Shown here in pieces: positions 1 to 12,141 of a stretch of DNA of 64,000 nt. The stretch spans positions 4,207,169 to 4,271,168 of the forward strand of contig CAIIXF020000010.1 in NCBI GenBank assembly GCA_903813345.2. Direction: 5' to 3'. Below the pieces are notes generated by a model. It was not told the DNA's origin and ran no database searches. It was given only the letters and a program-made list of their open reading frames with translations. The position numbers were made by a program, and so were the translations under genes. Each line of letters opens with the position of its first letter. The stretch's first letter is position 1. This DNA is from Owenia fusiformis. Taxonomy: Eukaryota; Annelida; Polychaeta; Sabellida; Oweniidae.

Positions 1-686
1 ATACCAAAGGGAGGACTGGAACACATCTTTATGGACTAAGTTTGTCAACAACGCATGTGCGTCCAGGCTAATGGAAACAATCATAAATGAAATGATCCTC
101 TCAGCAATGAAGAATACTTCTGAATAAATGACTTCAAGAGTACTGTTCTGTCTCTAGTACAAGTAGTTTGAAGCAACCATCTAGGCAAGATGAATATGTT
201 TTGGCAGGAAATTTTCAAATTAACATCAGTCAAAATTTCCTGACCCGCGAACCACTTTTACTTTTTTTGTAATTGCAATAAAATAAATTGTAGATGTGAT
301 ATGTATATGAAGCATTGCTTGTCAATCCAAAATTATACAATGTACATCTGCTGAAAATTTCAACTCAAATGGTTGAGAAATCTTGAAATGGCAGACCAAT
401 TCCCAGAACTTAATGATCACCCTGTATATCTCTGAGATGTTGGTTTTCAATATAAGATTTTCACAGAATGTGAATGATCAAGTAAACAATTTTAATGTAA
501 CACATATTTGATTAGAAATGGTTACTATGATAGCCAAAAAGACGCCTACCTGCCAAAATGAAGGATGGTGTTAATCGTTCAATATATTTATTGAGTACAA
601 ATCAAATATGATTGTTCTTATTCAATATTACAATAATATGTTGGTTTCTCTATTAAGTATTACAAAATGTGAATGTTCTCCTCTAG
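1..686. other. Intron or intergenic sequence 5' of the first visible lectin exon
   Basis: I see no convincing exon here. The lectin domain whose second half begins at 687 needs an upstream exon carrying its first half, and none is recognisable, so the gene's 5' part lies outside the window. A 42-codon open frame from base 2 to a TAA near 127 has no homology I recognise. Confidence 0.5.
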
Positions 687-3600
687 GGTCTACACATGCC
701 TGGATTGGTCTAAATGACAAACGATGGGTTCAGATGTATGAGTGGGTCGACGGTCAACCAGTTCTGTACACCAAATGGAATGTAGGAGAACCCAACAACT
801 GGCGAGGGCGCCATGAAGAATGTGTCTTCATGTACAAAGATACGGGAGCAACACGGGTATAGTGATCCATGTTATTGACATTTCGATATGTCATAGTCTC
901 TTCTTGAAAGTGTTTTCTTCTAATTACCCAAATGCGAGTAGGTAGTTACCAGTTTCACCACCAGGTGGCTGATTCGGGTCAATTAACATGGCAGGTATAT
1001 AAGAAAGTTCCCTTAAGTGGGTCAATTTTCATATAACTCTTATGTGCCTAATACTTATACTAATGAAAATATGTCCAGTAAAGCAAAATATTATCTGTCT
1101 ACTAAAAGAAAAGATATTTCATTTTTTGTGATTTTATAGCATGGGGTCTATGGGGAATCTCCCCGAGCCCTAAGTCACATTTTCAAAGAAAATTAATTTT
1201 TCAACGTTGACAAACACTTTTTAAAACCACATTTCTAAATGTAATTTTACACGTAGATTTCAAATATGATATTACTTTGACTGAATTTTGAATTTTTAAT
1301 GACGTAAATCAAGATTATTTCTACTCGCATCTGGGTTATTAACCCATCATCAAGTTCTCGATTCATATAGTATAGTGTAGTGTAATGCAGGCTTGTTAGG
1401 CTATGCTTAGCTAGGCTAGGCTAGGCTAGGATGTTAGGCTAGGCTAGTCTAGTCTAGTATAGTCTATTATAATGTCGTATAGTATTCGTCATACCTTGCC
1501 CGTATGCTGTATATCATGTTTTGTTTTGTAGCATGGGCGTTGGAATGATGAGCTTTGTGACAGAAAATGGTCTACTGTTTGCCAGACGTCCAAGAAGGTT
1601 CTCCCACCTGGCCTAACTCTACCCCCAGAGCCTGGATGCATGCCAGTAAGACAATTCACATGCATATGGTGATCCAATGAAATCGCCCATTCGTCCGTCT
1701 ATTCATCCTTTTGTTTTGTTGCCTATTGTTTGTCTGTTATCCGGTCTGTTATCATGCCAGTTAGATTGTAGTCTCGCTTTAATTCCGTGTGACCTCGCTA
1801 AATGCAATACTTGTGTGATCGGTATCCTAATACTAGTATACTTGCGTTTTAGGGCTGGACACCATGGCGATGGTCCTGCTATAACTTCATATTATCCGGA
1901 AGCACGTGGGAAGAATCTTTAAGAAATTGCCAGGGTTTTGGTGGATCACTCATCCGTATCGATGATAGGTTTGTACTGACATTTTTTCATGTACGTAAAT
2001 TAAAAGTCGTAAAGAGCTTATAGAAAATTGTGTTCAGCCTTCATGATCATATCTAATTTTCATTATACAGTGCTGAGAACGCCTGGCTGTCAAGTAAGTT
2101 TGCCAGTAAGGAAGGGATGATGTTTTGGACAGATATGACTGACAAGGACAACCCAGGAACTTACATATGGAGTGATGGTAACCCAAACATACCATACACA
2201 CACTGGGGCCCCAATCAGCCAGGTAGGGAGCCATGGACATGTTTTCATCTAGTTTCCAAACCAAACTAGACCTTATGATTTTATATGAAGCAAAAATTGT
2301 TAAAGATTGTTTTTTAACAAAATCTATGACACATATTTTTAGACCTCTGCTTGAAAAAAATAAAATTAAGAGTGATGGCTTTGTGCTTTCCGACCTCACC
2401 ATGCTTTAATTTTCTATGACTACATGTACATGTATGTATGTTTTTGTTTTGCAATATCGTCGTTGATTGATATTTCTTTAAATGTTTGTAGATGACAGTA
2501 CGGGGAATTGCGTGGCTTTTTCTGGAGGTGCTCAGACAGGGCTTTGGTTTGACGATAGTTGTTCAAACAAGAACCCATCAGTGTGTGAAATTCAGAGGAC
2601 TGATTACACCACACCACCGCCTCCATCGACCCCTCTGTCCTCCTTACCATGTGCTGAGGGTTGGGTCAGCTACGGTGACAACTGTTTTCAGGTATAAGGA
2701 ACACACATATTGTAGAGTAATAGAAACTAGTATAGCCTAATGAGGCAAATACTAGTACTGAAAACATTTGCGAGTTCTAATGAAAATATGATTTTAGATT
2801 AACTGGAACCACAATGGCAACTTTCTCCTAACCTGGGACGAGGCTCTTGTGGACTGTAGATCCAAAGGAGGTGACTTGGCCAGCTTCCACAGTGAGGCAG
2901 AGTATACATTCATATGGAGGAACTACATGATGTAAGTTATCGTTACTTGTTAAGTTGTACTAATTAAGACGATGAGATAATTAATTGCCCTATTTTTACG
3001 ATCTTTACATCAGGTGAAACTGGTCACGCTTTTATCTTTGGCAATTTTTATTTAAATTAATGATGGTGGAGGGGTAAATGACAATATTTCACCCATTTTC
3101 ATTCAGTGGTGAAACAAACGGCAATTATTGGATAGGACTTAACACTAGAAGTGGAAAAGAGGGGCATAAATGGTCGGATGGAAGTCCAGTGACTTTCACA
3201 AAATGGGCGGACGGCGAACCTAACGATTATAACAATGCAGAGGACTGTACCGTTGCGCATGCTCGTGCCGGCAGATGGAACGACATCTGGTGTTGGACCG
3301 GTCGAAACTGGATCTGTAAAATGCACAAAAGTAAGTGACCCATGTTTTTCTCATGTATTTAGAGGGGACCACGATTCACATTATTGGATCGGTCTAAACA
3401 GTCGAGGCGGGGCCGGAAGCGGCTGGAAATGGAGTGACGGTAGCCCAGTCACGTACACCTTTTGGAACAACGGGGAACCGAATAACTACGAGGGTAAAGG
3501 AGAGGACTGTGTCGAGGCCTATATACGAGGGGGACGATGGAATGACCAGTATTGTAGTTTAACACGAACATGGGTGTGTAAGATACATAAGAGTAAGTAT

Positions 3601-6600
3601 GGACGGTTTGCTCACTTTATTCAATTCCACGCACGATTCAACTAACAATAGACATTTGAAAATGTAATCCAATGTAAATCCCATATCTTGATAATCATCA
3701 TTAGCGTGTGTTTTTATTAGGTCTCGGCACCCCCATTCCTACAACGACAGCGCCATCTCCAGGACCACGTAAGTAACACACACATCTATGATTTTCTCAA
3801 TACATCATTCTATCATTGATGAACATTGCTCATTTAACGCGTACGTTTATTTTATTATACTTATTTAATCTTTATTGTGGTTTTAATGAATTGTGTTTAT
3901 TAAATTTCTAATTATAAATGAGTTACTGTGATTCACGCGTGCGTGTACGTCAGTCATGATCGAGTTGCGTATTGCTTTAGCTGATTGTTTGCCAATGCAT
4001 TCTAATGTTATATTTTCAAAGCTGGAAGTTGCGCCCCTGACAACGACAGATGGCTTAGGTACAACGACAAGTGTTATTACTTCAGTAATCGCACAGAGCA
4101 ATTCTCCTGGTATAATGCTAGAAGATTCTGCCAGCAACAAGGCGCAGATCTTGTGTCTATACACGATATTCAAGAGAGTAACTTCATTTATTCACAGGTA
4201 TATAATTTGACATACTCAAAAGGCATTTCGTTTATATCACGCTGACATATTTTTGTGTTGTTATCATGATTGATTTCTTAATCTTACCCCTAGGTGATGA
4301 AAGGGTAGTTTTTGCATGCACTAAAATCGAATGAAGGAAAGGTTTTCAAAACTGACAATTTCAGCTTTCCAACGGTGTATCGGAACCTTAGTGCAGAAGT
4401 GGCCGTAATTTAAAAAGCGTGGATCTCTGTTCGCGAGTGGAGAAATACTATATGTGCGCGACAAAAGATTTCTCGTTCGCGACGTGAGAATCATGGTTCG
4501 AGCTCAAGGAACGTAGTTCGCCAGCTCAAAACTAATGTTCGCGTTGTTGGAAGCCTGTTACATGTACTTGCTTGGTTTTTGAGTCTTTCTTTTTTGCTTC
4601 TTTCCAATCACTCCTCTTGATATTGCCAAAACTATTTGGAGACGCCGGGAATTGAACCCGGGGCCTCTTACATGCGAAGCAAGCGCTCTACCGCTGAGCT
4701 ACGTCCCCATCTTACAACGAGACAATATGCACCAATATAAAAAATGATCTTCTCCATAGTCCTGGCCTTAAAAAATTGCCACTTATTTTGACTGGGATAA
4801 TGAATACCAGTAAGCTATATCTCTCCATATTTGGCAGGAAAATAGTTTCACACAGCTTTAGTGGTGAGAGTTATTCATCATTTCTAACCAAAGTAATATT
4901 ATACTTGTACATCTGTATATATTTTTCACATGAATTTTGCGTGACTCTAGTCTGACCCCCAAGGGCCGTATGTGAGCCATTGTGGGGTACTCAAAATAAG
5001 AGAGTTCCTTGACTTTGTGATCTCGCTGAAGCATTTTATTACAAAAAGTCAAATGAAAGCCATTTAAGAGTATCTTTTTTCTGGCTCAAGCATCGGAAAA
5101 TCCAAATGGTATGGGGATTCGCAGTAGTTTGGAAATTCGGAAAATACATGTTGCATCTTCTTTTTGATTTTTGCTCATCAAAATTCATAGTAGCCATTCA
5201 AACCAGAGACTTTAGAAATGAAAGGTTTAACCATCGATTTGATTTTTTGTAATCTTTTTTCAATTTTATGGAGTTGCTGTTTAACTGTTTTCCTTTTACA
5301 ACAATTGAATAAAATGCTTTCAGGCCCGGCCGTCCACCGGACAGAGTGGTATGTGGATAGGACTGAATGAATTGGATTCGAAAGATGGATGGAAGTAAGT
5401 ATTTCTTGCTCTCTGCAATTCAACATATTTTTCTTTACAAAAGTCGTCTTCTGTTGTTCCGATCGTTGACATAAAAGTTTATATTTCAAACCTAGAAAAT
5501 TTCAGATAACTTCAAAATTCCTAGAATTAGACAAATGTACATATTTTCACCTATTCATATAGTACAGTATAATGCCAGTTATAATAGAACCATTTTATTT
5601 GATCCAAATCCGGAATCATTGAGACCAATGATGTATCATATTGACTGTTTATATTCAGATGGTCGGATGGAACTCCTAACAACTTTCAAAATTGGGATGC
5701 CAATCAGCCGAACGACTTTGGTTTCCAACAAACATGCAGTATTCTAACCGTCAGAAGTGGTAATTTTTCATTTCATTTTCATGTTTTCTTAATTGGTTAG
5801 CATGTGGAAACATCATGACTTGCATGTTTTATTTTTAATATTTTGTCTTATGTTTTGTTTATTTTTCACATGTGTTTTTGTCTCATGTTTTGTTTATTAT
5901 ATGACTGTTTTATTTTAAACAATAAAAGACACAAAGTAATTATTACAGGAAAATGGAACGATGACCATTGTGACATTAGGTTTGGTTTGATATGTAAGAA
6001 GTACCCCGGTGGCACCCCCGCCCCACCCACTATCCCGCCCCCAAGACCTGGCAACTGTCCGACAGACTATATAGAGTTTGGAGATAAATGTTTTAAATTT
6101 TTTGGCTCCAAAACTCAGAGGTGGACATGGCAAGATGCAAGGAAGGAATGTCATGCAAATGGCAACAATTATGATCTTGCATCTATTTCGAACCCTCTTG
6201 AACAAGGTATCCTGCATGATTAACACACCGTTGTACGAATACCCTTTAAAGTTAATAGCGTTTAAGTAATGGCCATTCGATATATTTTGCTGCAAGTTTC
6301 TGATATTGTCTTTAAATCGTTTGAGCAGTGAAAATGTGATTTCCGATTTCCTTTTTACATCTGTACATTTACAACCAAAGGAGGTAGTAATCTGCAGAAA
6401 TTCTTTGTTCATCTTTCAATTAAAATACCTGACATTTTATAATTAATATCACATTTTAGCTTTCATCACGACCCAATTAAAGCTACAACCGCTGGGAGCA
6501 TACTGGACTGGCATGTGTAAATGTAGAATCAACCAGTTCACGTGGGTAGACAACTCGGAGGTCACATTTACAAACTGGAATAGAGGAGAACCAAATGGAG

Positions 6601-9600
6601 GAAATAGGGTAAATTTTGATTTAGTGCATTGTGCCTAATAATTTTTGAATATCCGTTAATCGAACATGTTGGACAATGGTCTCTGACTGTTACGCGGTAA
6701 AAACATGATACAAATATACATGTCATATTCCGCAACGAATATGGCATATTCACTTACTGTGTATGACAGATTCAGCTATGGTATATGGCATACTCACTAA
6801 CCAATGAGAACGCGATGCAGAAGTACGCATGCAGTTGTCAATTAAATCGATTGAACGGGCAAAAGTTTATATAAATTATTATATATATAATGATTACTGA
6901 ATCAACAGGTCAGTGCATTGAATATTTCAACTAATACAGAATAACATACACCAGTGGTACCTGTCTTGTTTGATGTTGTTTCATATGATATGTGTTACAC
7001 GCAAATACACACTTCAAAGGAAACATTATTACGCATAAATAAACGAACCTACGATACTTTCAGAAGTAATATCCAGCAATAACACGTAATAAACTTAGTC
7101 ATATATAAGTATTCGAAGCGCAAACAATATAGGCAGCCCAGCGTAGTTTTACATTTAGAGTCGATTCGACCAATCTAATCGAGGCTTTATGTATCGAGCT
7201 TTCACATGCGGTATATGGCATATTCCACAGGTAAGTATGACATATTCCGCAGGTGAGTATCGGGTATTCACTGAAATCAATGTATCACTAATACCGCACA
7301 ACCATGAATATATGCCACATTCCGCGTAACACTGACTTCATCAGTGAAACTAAATCATATGTTTCAAAGCATTTCTTGTAGAATAGTTAACGTTTTACGT
7401 GCATCCATCCACATTCAAATGAAATGGCAAGGAGTTATTAATGTTTATTTACAGGAAGAATGTGTCCACGTACTTGGGGCGAGATTTTTCGCTGGAAAAT
7501 GGAACGATGCTAGATGTGACGCAAATTTAGGCTACATCTGTATGACTCTAAAACGTGAGTGATCAGCGCATGTATACTAGATGATGTTTAAAACAAAATT
7601 AAAATAATCAAACACCTGTCTTTTCTAATACATGCCATTTGTGCTTCATATTAGAGACATCCATTCCGGTACCACCACCGACGCCCCCTAACCCATGCCC
7701 TAGTGGCTTCCAGAGCTACGGGAACTCTTGCTACAAGGTGTTAACGGCCCTCCAGTCGTGGACGAATGCGAGAGACGCCTGCAAGACAGAGAGTGCCCAT
7801 CTTACCTCAATCACCAGTCAGTACGAGCAGGCCTACATATACTTACTGATGAAGACGAGTGGTCTAACAGCCGATTCAGTTTGGATTGGTCTCAGTGACA
7901 AAAATGTGAGTATCGTCAAAAAGCATAAATTCCAATACAATAAACTGATAAAAGTTTTTTTCACGAGATCTGATATTGGGATTTTAGGAAAAAAACATGA
8001 ATTTATAAGGCAATTTTCTTGTTATTACAAGTTTATACTGCTCCTGTCTTCACTTCTGATTAGGGGGGGGCAGTCACGCGTTTTTATTACGCTTATTAAA
8101 ATGTTTATAGGTTCCTGGTACCTTTTTATGGGAGGATAACTGGCCAGTTGTGTACACAAGGTGGGACAAAGGACAACCATCTTTCACGGGCGGTGGTTGT
8201 GTTAGCATAAAACAAGATAGCCATTGGAAGGATACTTGGTGTCTAATGCAGCAACCAGCTATTTGCAAATTTACAACAGGTTATGTGTATTACATTTTAA
8301 TATAATGATGTTGTATTATGTCCTGTTATTCTGTAGAAGTTCAAAAATCAAAATTTACAGGCATATGTTCAGGTATTATTATCAACTAAAACTGTGGAAA
8401 TGAAACCCAAAGGTAGTCATAGAAAGAACATTAAAACCTCCATTTGATCTCATGTATTAGATTCTCAAATGACATTTATTAAGGTATAATTTTATTGAAT
8501 TGAGTACTACCAATACCATTTTGAAGCATGTGGTAACCTTAAGTTATTTTATCAAATTAATTAATTACTTTTTAAGGATCTTTATTATAAGTCTCTGTCA
8601 TCAATTGCTTTGGTCATCGTTTGTAATAATGACTTTGGAAGGGAAGGATTTTTTGCCACATGCATATCAATTTTCAGACCTAATAATTGAATTACAATGA
8701 TCTCGTTTCAGATTCGCCACCAGTACCTACCCAGCACCCACCTGGTCCTGGAATGTGCCCGGATGCAGACGAGGACCATGATTGGTTACATTTTAATGGA
8801 TATTGCTACTTCATATATCATGTGAGAGGTTTTACAACAAACATGTTTAAATATATTTTTCATATTAATTTATTTTCCACCATCTGAAGTAATACATGTA
8901 GTACATTAAAGAAATACAGCCCTGCACTTATGCAGTGATTCAATGGTTCATAATGCATTTTTATGTAACCACTAGAAGTGGTGCCATATTGTTGTTATAG
9001 TCTTCCACTGTTTAGTGGATGACGGTTGGCATTCAGTGGTTGGTGTTTGATGACTGTAGCAAATGCCAGGTGGTGACATTTGCATGTTAATGCATTTTTA
9101 AAGGTTTATCGAGCCCCCTATAACGGGAAAAAATAAAGATTTATTTTTTAAGCATCTCTGGTAAATTGTATAGAATATCAAATTAAATCTAAAGTCAATG
9201 GGAGCCCATTTACAGGTGTTCAGCTTTAAATCCACCATAAGTTTGGTAATCGGAATTTCTGCGAGACTGTATTCATATTTTGTTTCAATTAATACACTAA
9301 AAAATCTTGCTGATGAATCTGTTCACGTCACCAAACATAGGCAGGCTTTAACTCATGGTCTGATAGATGAGCCCAGTTTTTGAAACCATTGCAAGGAAAT
9401 AAACATTTTCACAACATTTTAGGAACCAGATAAAAACTTTGCCGAGGCTGACTTTGAATGCCATACTAGAAATGCTGAGCTTGCATCTGTACATAGCAAA
9501 GAAGAAGACAATTTCATCGTTGCTCATTTGAGAGAATATGCAAGACATAAAGTTTACATTGGCTTCTGGAGAGGACTAACAGGTTGGTCTATTGTTAGTT

Positions 9601-11583
9601 ATATATAAAAAATCCATAATGTAATTTTGTATTAGTTATACATGATTTCACTTTGATTTCGTTCCGTGTTATTGTTACAGACAATTAAACAGTATTTTTG
9701 TCTAACATCATTCCTTTTCATACCTTTTTCTAAAATTCAAGAGTTCATAACTAGTCGACTAGATGCGAGTAGAAATAATCTTGATTTACGTCATTAAGTA
9801 TTCAAAATTCAATCAAAGTGATGTCATATTTGAAATCTACCTGTAAAAGTACATTTATCACTGCATGTTTCAGTCCAAATATCCCATCTTCTGTTGTGGA
9901 TTTTTTCTTAGCTATATATGCTCCGTATATTCTATAGCATATGTATTCATCTTGTTCATCTTGCTATAGAGGGCTTTGTTTGGAAAGATGGAAGTCCAGT
10001 TCAGTTTACAAACTGGGGAAAGAATGCCCCGTCAAATCAGACCAACACCGGCAATGCTGACGACGACAAGAATTGTGTTGAATATAATCCAACCGTGGAA
10101 AAATGGTTCGATCAAGTTTGCTGGGCAAGACGAGGATATGTTTGTAAAACTAAAGCATGTAAGTTAAGACAGTATTATTTTAAAATATTGATGAATAGTT
10201 CTAGAAATCGGGTTCATGATAAAATATAAACGTGGTTTTAAATTTGATATTTTGTCACGCGACCCTACATTGAAGCTCAACATGTACATTCGTTGAAGTT
10301 CTATATTTATACAAAATATATTTATGAAACGGGAAATTAAGACACTCAAGATACTGAAAATATTTTTTATATCATTTGAAATAAAAAGCATGCGTCGGCC
10401 GGGAATCGAACCCGGATCTAATGCTTGGAAGGCATCAATGCTAACCTTTACACCACCGACGCTTCGTGAAAGCTAACGTGAAATATACATATTTGTTTAA
10501 AAGAGTCTGATCAGCTGTTACTCCATTGAGCAGTATATTCATTGTAACATTATGTTAATCTAAGAAATGCAGATTCTTGGGAAAGGAACATAATATGAAT
10601 GCAGCACAATTAAGGTTAGAGAGAAACAGACTTGCAAACTTGATGTGTTGATTATTGATTTGTATTTTCAGTATACAACACAGGTGATACAACCACCAAA
10701 TCTTCTGCGCTTTTCACAACAAAGTATACTAAAATCACATTACCACCTTGGAGAACGACCCGTCAAGGCTGGACGTGGCCAATTGTTTGGACAACGCAAG
10801 GACAAACTGCATTACCAATAACACAAGGTACATGTATGATAGTGTCAATTGCAGTCTACCATGGCTTCACTGGTCAATACTGGTATACGTATAACCTCAA
10901 CTGAGAAATTTCAAAAAGCTGTCCTTTTACCATTTAAAATTCCATCAATTCAAATATGAGCTGCTTCGTCAAATTAAAATTAAGCAACTCCGATAGACGC
11001 TGGGTGTTTAGGAGTCATTGACAGATGAACTTCGCAAAAGTTTAAAAAAGTCCTTTGCTCTCTCACTATGCTGTCATTACAACAATTGATTAAGGAATCC
11101 CTAACTTGTGGTTTGTGATATATCACTCAATGATGTTAACTTGCTTTCTGGTGAATACCCTTTCAGCAACATAGACACCAAAGGATGATATATTTTCGAA
11201 ATTGAGATTTGTATAATGATAATGATATTTCTATAATCGGATCAGAGGTTTGTGCTCTTAGATGTTTCTTTAGCTGCACCTGAAATTCGCGCTCTGGGGT
11301 ATGTGCCCCATTTTGACCGGCTTGTGCTTAAATATATATTTATATTTTTATTTACATTCCAGGTCCACCAACAAAAAGCTCGTCTATCGGGGGTATAATC
11401 GGGGGTGTAGTAGCAGGTGTGGTAGTAATATGCATAATAGCAGTAGCTGTGATATTTTACAACAAAAGAAAATCTGATAGGCCACTTCTGAAACCAGACA
11501 GTAGCTTTGAGAATCCTGGGTATTCAGTTACATCCGGGACAGTTAATATGGGCAACAAAGATGGAAGTGAAACGTACACATAA
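687..11583 (+). CDS. Mannose-receptor-like multi-C-type-lectin transmembrane protein, 5'-incomplete
   Basis: Exons: 687-856, 1532-1645, 1853-1968, 2071-2222, 2492-2691, 2798-2931, then either 3107-3330 or 3363-3592, 3721-3768, 4022-4197, 5324-5394, 5659-5759, 5949-6206, 6460-6608, 7455-7554, 7655-7905, 8111-8279, 8712-8821, 9423-9582, 9970-10158, 10672-10827, 11363-11583. All have GT-AG borders and matching phases. They encode seven C-type lectin domains (the first lacks its N-terminal half) separated by Pro/Thr linkers. Ca2+/sugar motifs are EPN in domains 1, 3 and 5, QPD in 2, QPN in 4; domains 6 and 7 have QPS and APS and may not bind sugar. A Thr-rich stalk, a Gly/Val/Ile transmembrane helix and a short tail with FENPGY follow. 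By family knowledge this is an endocytic or pattern-recognition receptor (MRC1/PLA2R-like); NPxY is an internalisation signal. Signal peptide and any ricin or fibronectin-II domains are outside the window. Confidence 0.9.
931..1331. repeat. MITE-like repeat with ATGCGAGTAG inverted ends
   Basis: This 400-base intronic repeat starts with ATGCGAGTAG and ends with its reverse complement. A near-complete copy lies at 53213-53612, and one end recurs at 9761-9856 in reverse orientation. It has no coding potential. It is a non-autonomous DNA element by its shape; the superfamily is not identifiable. Confidence 0.7.
1370..1490. repeat. Imperfect TAGGC/TAGTC microsatellite
   Basis: Degenerate tandem copies of TAGGC and TAGTC lie in a receptor intron. 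The array is short and irregular, so it is a simple repeat and not telomeric. Confidence 0.75.
3107..3330 (+). CDS. Alternative exon A: second half of lectin domain 3
   Basis: This exon starts after an AG at 3105-3106 and ends at a GTAAGT donor. It completes an Ile codon split with exon 2798-2931 and encodes the WIGLN, WSDGSPV, GEPND and GRWND blocks of a mannose-type lectin fold, ending in CKMHK. It ends one base into a codon that 3721-3768 completes as Ser. Exon 3363-3592 has the same entry and exit phases and the same domain half. Reading on past the donor gives a stop within three codons. Confidence 0.88.
3363..3592 (+). CDS. Alternative exon B: second half of lectin domain 3
   Basis: This exon begins after AG at 3361-3362 and ends at GTAAGT. 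It is a diverged tandem copy of exon 3107-3330, sharing YWIGLN, KWSDGSPV, GEPN, GEDC and GRWND but with different loop residues and two extra codons. It enters one base short of a codon and leaves one base into a codon, exactly like exon A. If spliced after exon A the frame shifts and TAA at 3395-3397 ends translation. It must therefore be used instead of A, not with it. Confidence 0.87.
4637..4708 (-). tRNA. tRNA-Ala (CGC)
   Basis: The minus strand reads as a 72-base cloverleaf. The acceptor stem GGGGACG pairs with CGTCTCC (one G-T pair), the D arm is GTAGCTCAGCGGTAGAGC, the anticodon loop is TTCGCAT giving CGC, and the T arm holds GGTTCAATTCC. A TTTT terminator follows within a few bases on the minus strand. 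The gene sits antisense in a receptor intron and looks intact, with good A and B boxes. No CCA is encoded, as expected for a eukaryotic gene. Confidence 0.92.
6689..7330. repeat. MITE-like element with GTTACGCGG ends
   Basis: This 642-base intronic block starts GTTACGCGG and ends with the exact reverse complement. ACT lies outside both ends and may be a 3-base target duplication. Inside are several degenerate copies of a GGCATATTCC-type motif in both orientations. There is no coding sequence. Confidence 0.6.
8935..9110. repeat. Dispersed repeat fragment with GTGACA-type motifs
   Basis: This stretch resembles 15465-15610 (minor-groove of shared words such as AGTGGT, TGGCG and ATTTGCATTTTAATGC) and, more loosely, the edges of the repeat at 45620-46600. 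It is probably a decayed copy of one dispersed family. The match was made by eye and is weak. Confidence 0.35.
10391..10462 (-). tRNA. tRNA-Gly (TCC)
   Basis: The minus strand gives a 72-base cloverleaf beginning GCGTCGGTGGTGTAAAGG. The anticodon loop contains TTCCAAG with anticodon TCC, the T arm has GGTTCGATTCC, and the acceptor ends CCGACGC with discriminator A. A TTTTT terminator follows directly on the minus strand. It lies antisense in a receptor intron and has no visible defect. Confidence 0.93.
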
Positions 11584-12141
11584 TCTTTCCACATTTGATT
11601 ATAAATGATGTCATTATTTACATATTTTTCGTCATATAATAGCAGATCTAGAAAACACATTTGATTTTACTTTCTTATTTGTGTTAAGGTCCTTATTTGT
11701 TGAGATCTTGCATATTTTGTGCTGCCTGCTGCAGATCATTATTTTTGATACATGACTTAAAATGTGTTGTTGGATAGAAAATAGGGAGTTTAATCATGCA
11801 CTGTTTTTTCACAACCTAAACGTGAACGGGAGTTATTAAAGCGATGCAATGTCTGTATGGGCGATTGGACATCTGTACAGGTTGGCGTTTCGATTTTTAT
11901 GCAAACTTAAACTCCCCAATGTCTGGCAACGTCGTCGGCTGTTAACTGTCCCACAATAAATTTGTAAGTTAACTTGATACATAATATTGATAAGTTGACA
12001 TTAATAAAAAGTGATAAATATAACAAATCGTTTCTTTTAATTATTTTACATATAATATGTATTGCACATTCACTCTTGTTTTCTAATATACTATATACAC
12101 AATCAAAGGTCATCTACATTTTTTCAATCTACATTGCAATC
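11584..12141. other. Convergent intergenic region / 3' UTRs
   Basis: This lies between the receptor stop and the stop of the minus-strand gene at 12142. AATAAA hexamers on the plus strand near 11955 and 12003 could serve the receptor mRNA. I see no further gene. Confidence 0.5.

Noticed and set aside
2-127. Possible terminal exon of an upstream gene
   Set aside because: A 42-codon frame at the window edge without a recognisable motif or splice border is not enough.
1370-1490. Interstitial telomere repeat
   Set aside because: The TAGGC/TAGTC mix is short and irregular, without the uniform hexamers of a telomere.
3331-3362. A normal intron between exons 3107-3330 and 3363-3592
   Set aside because: It is only 32 bases, and splicing it joins the exons out of frame with a stop soon after. 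The phases fit alternative, not successive, use.
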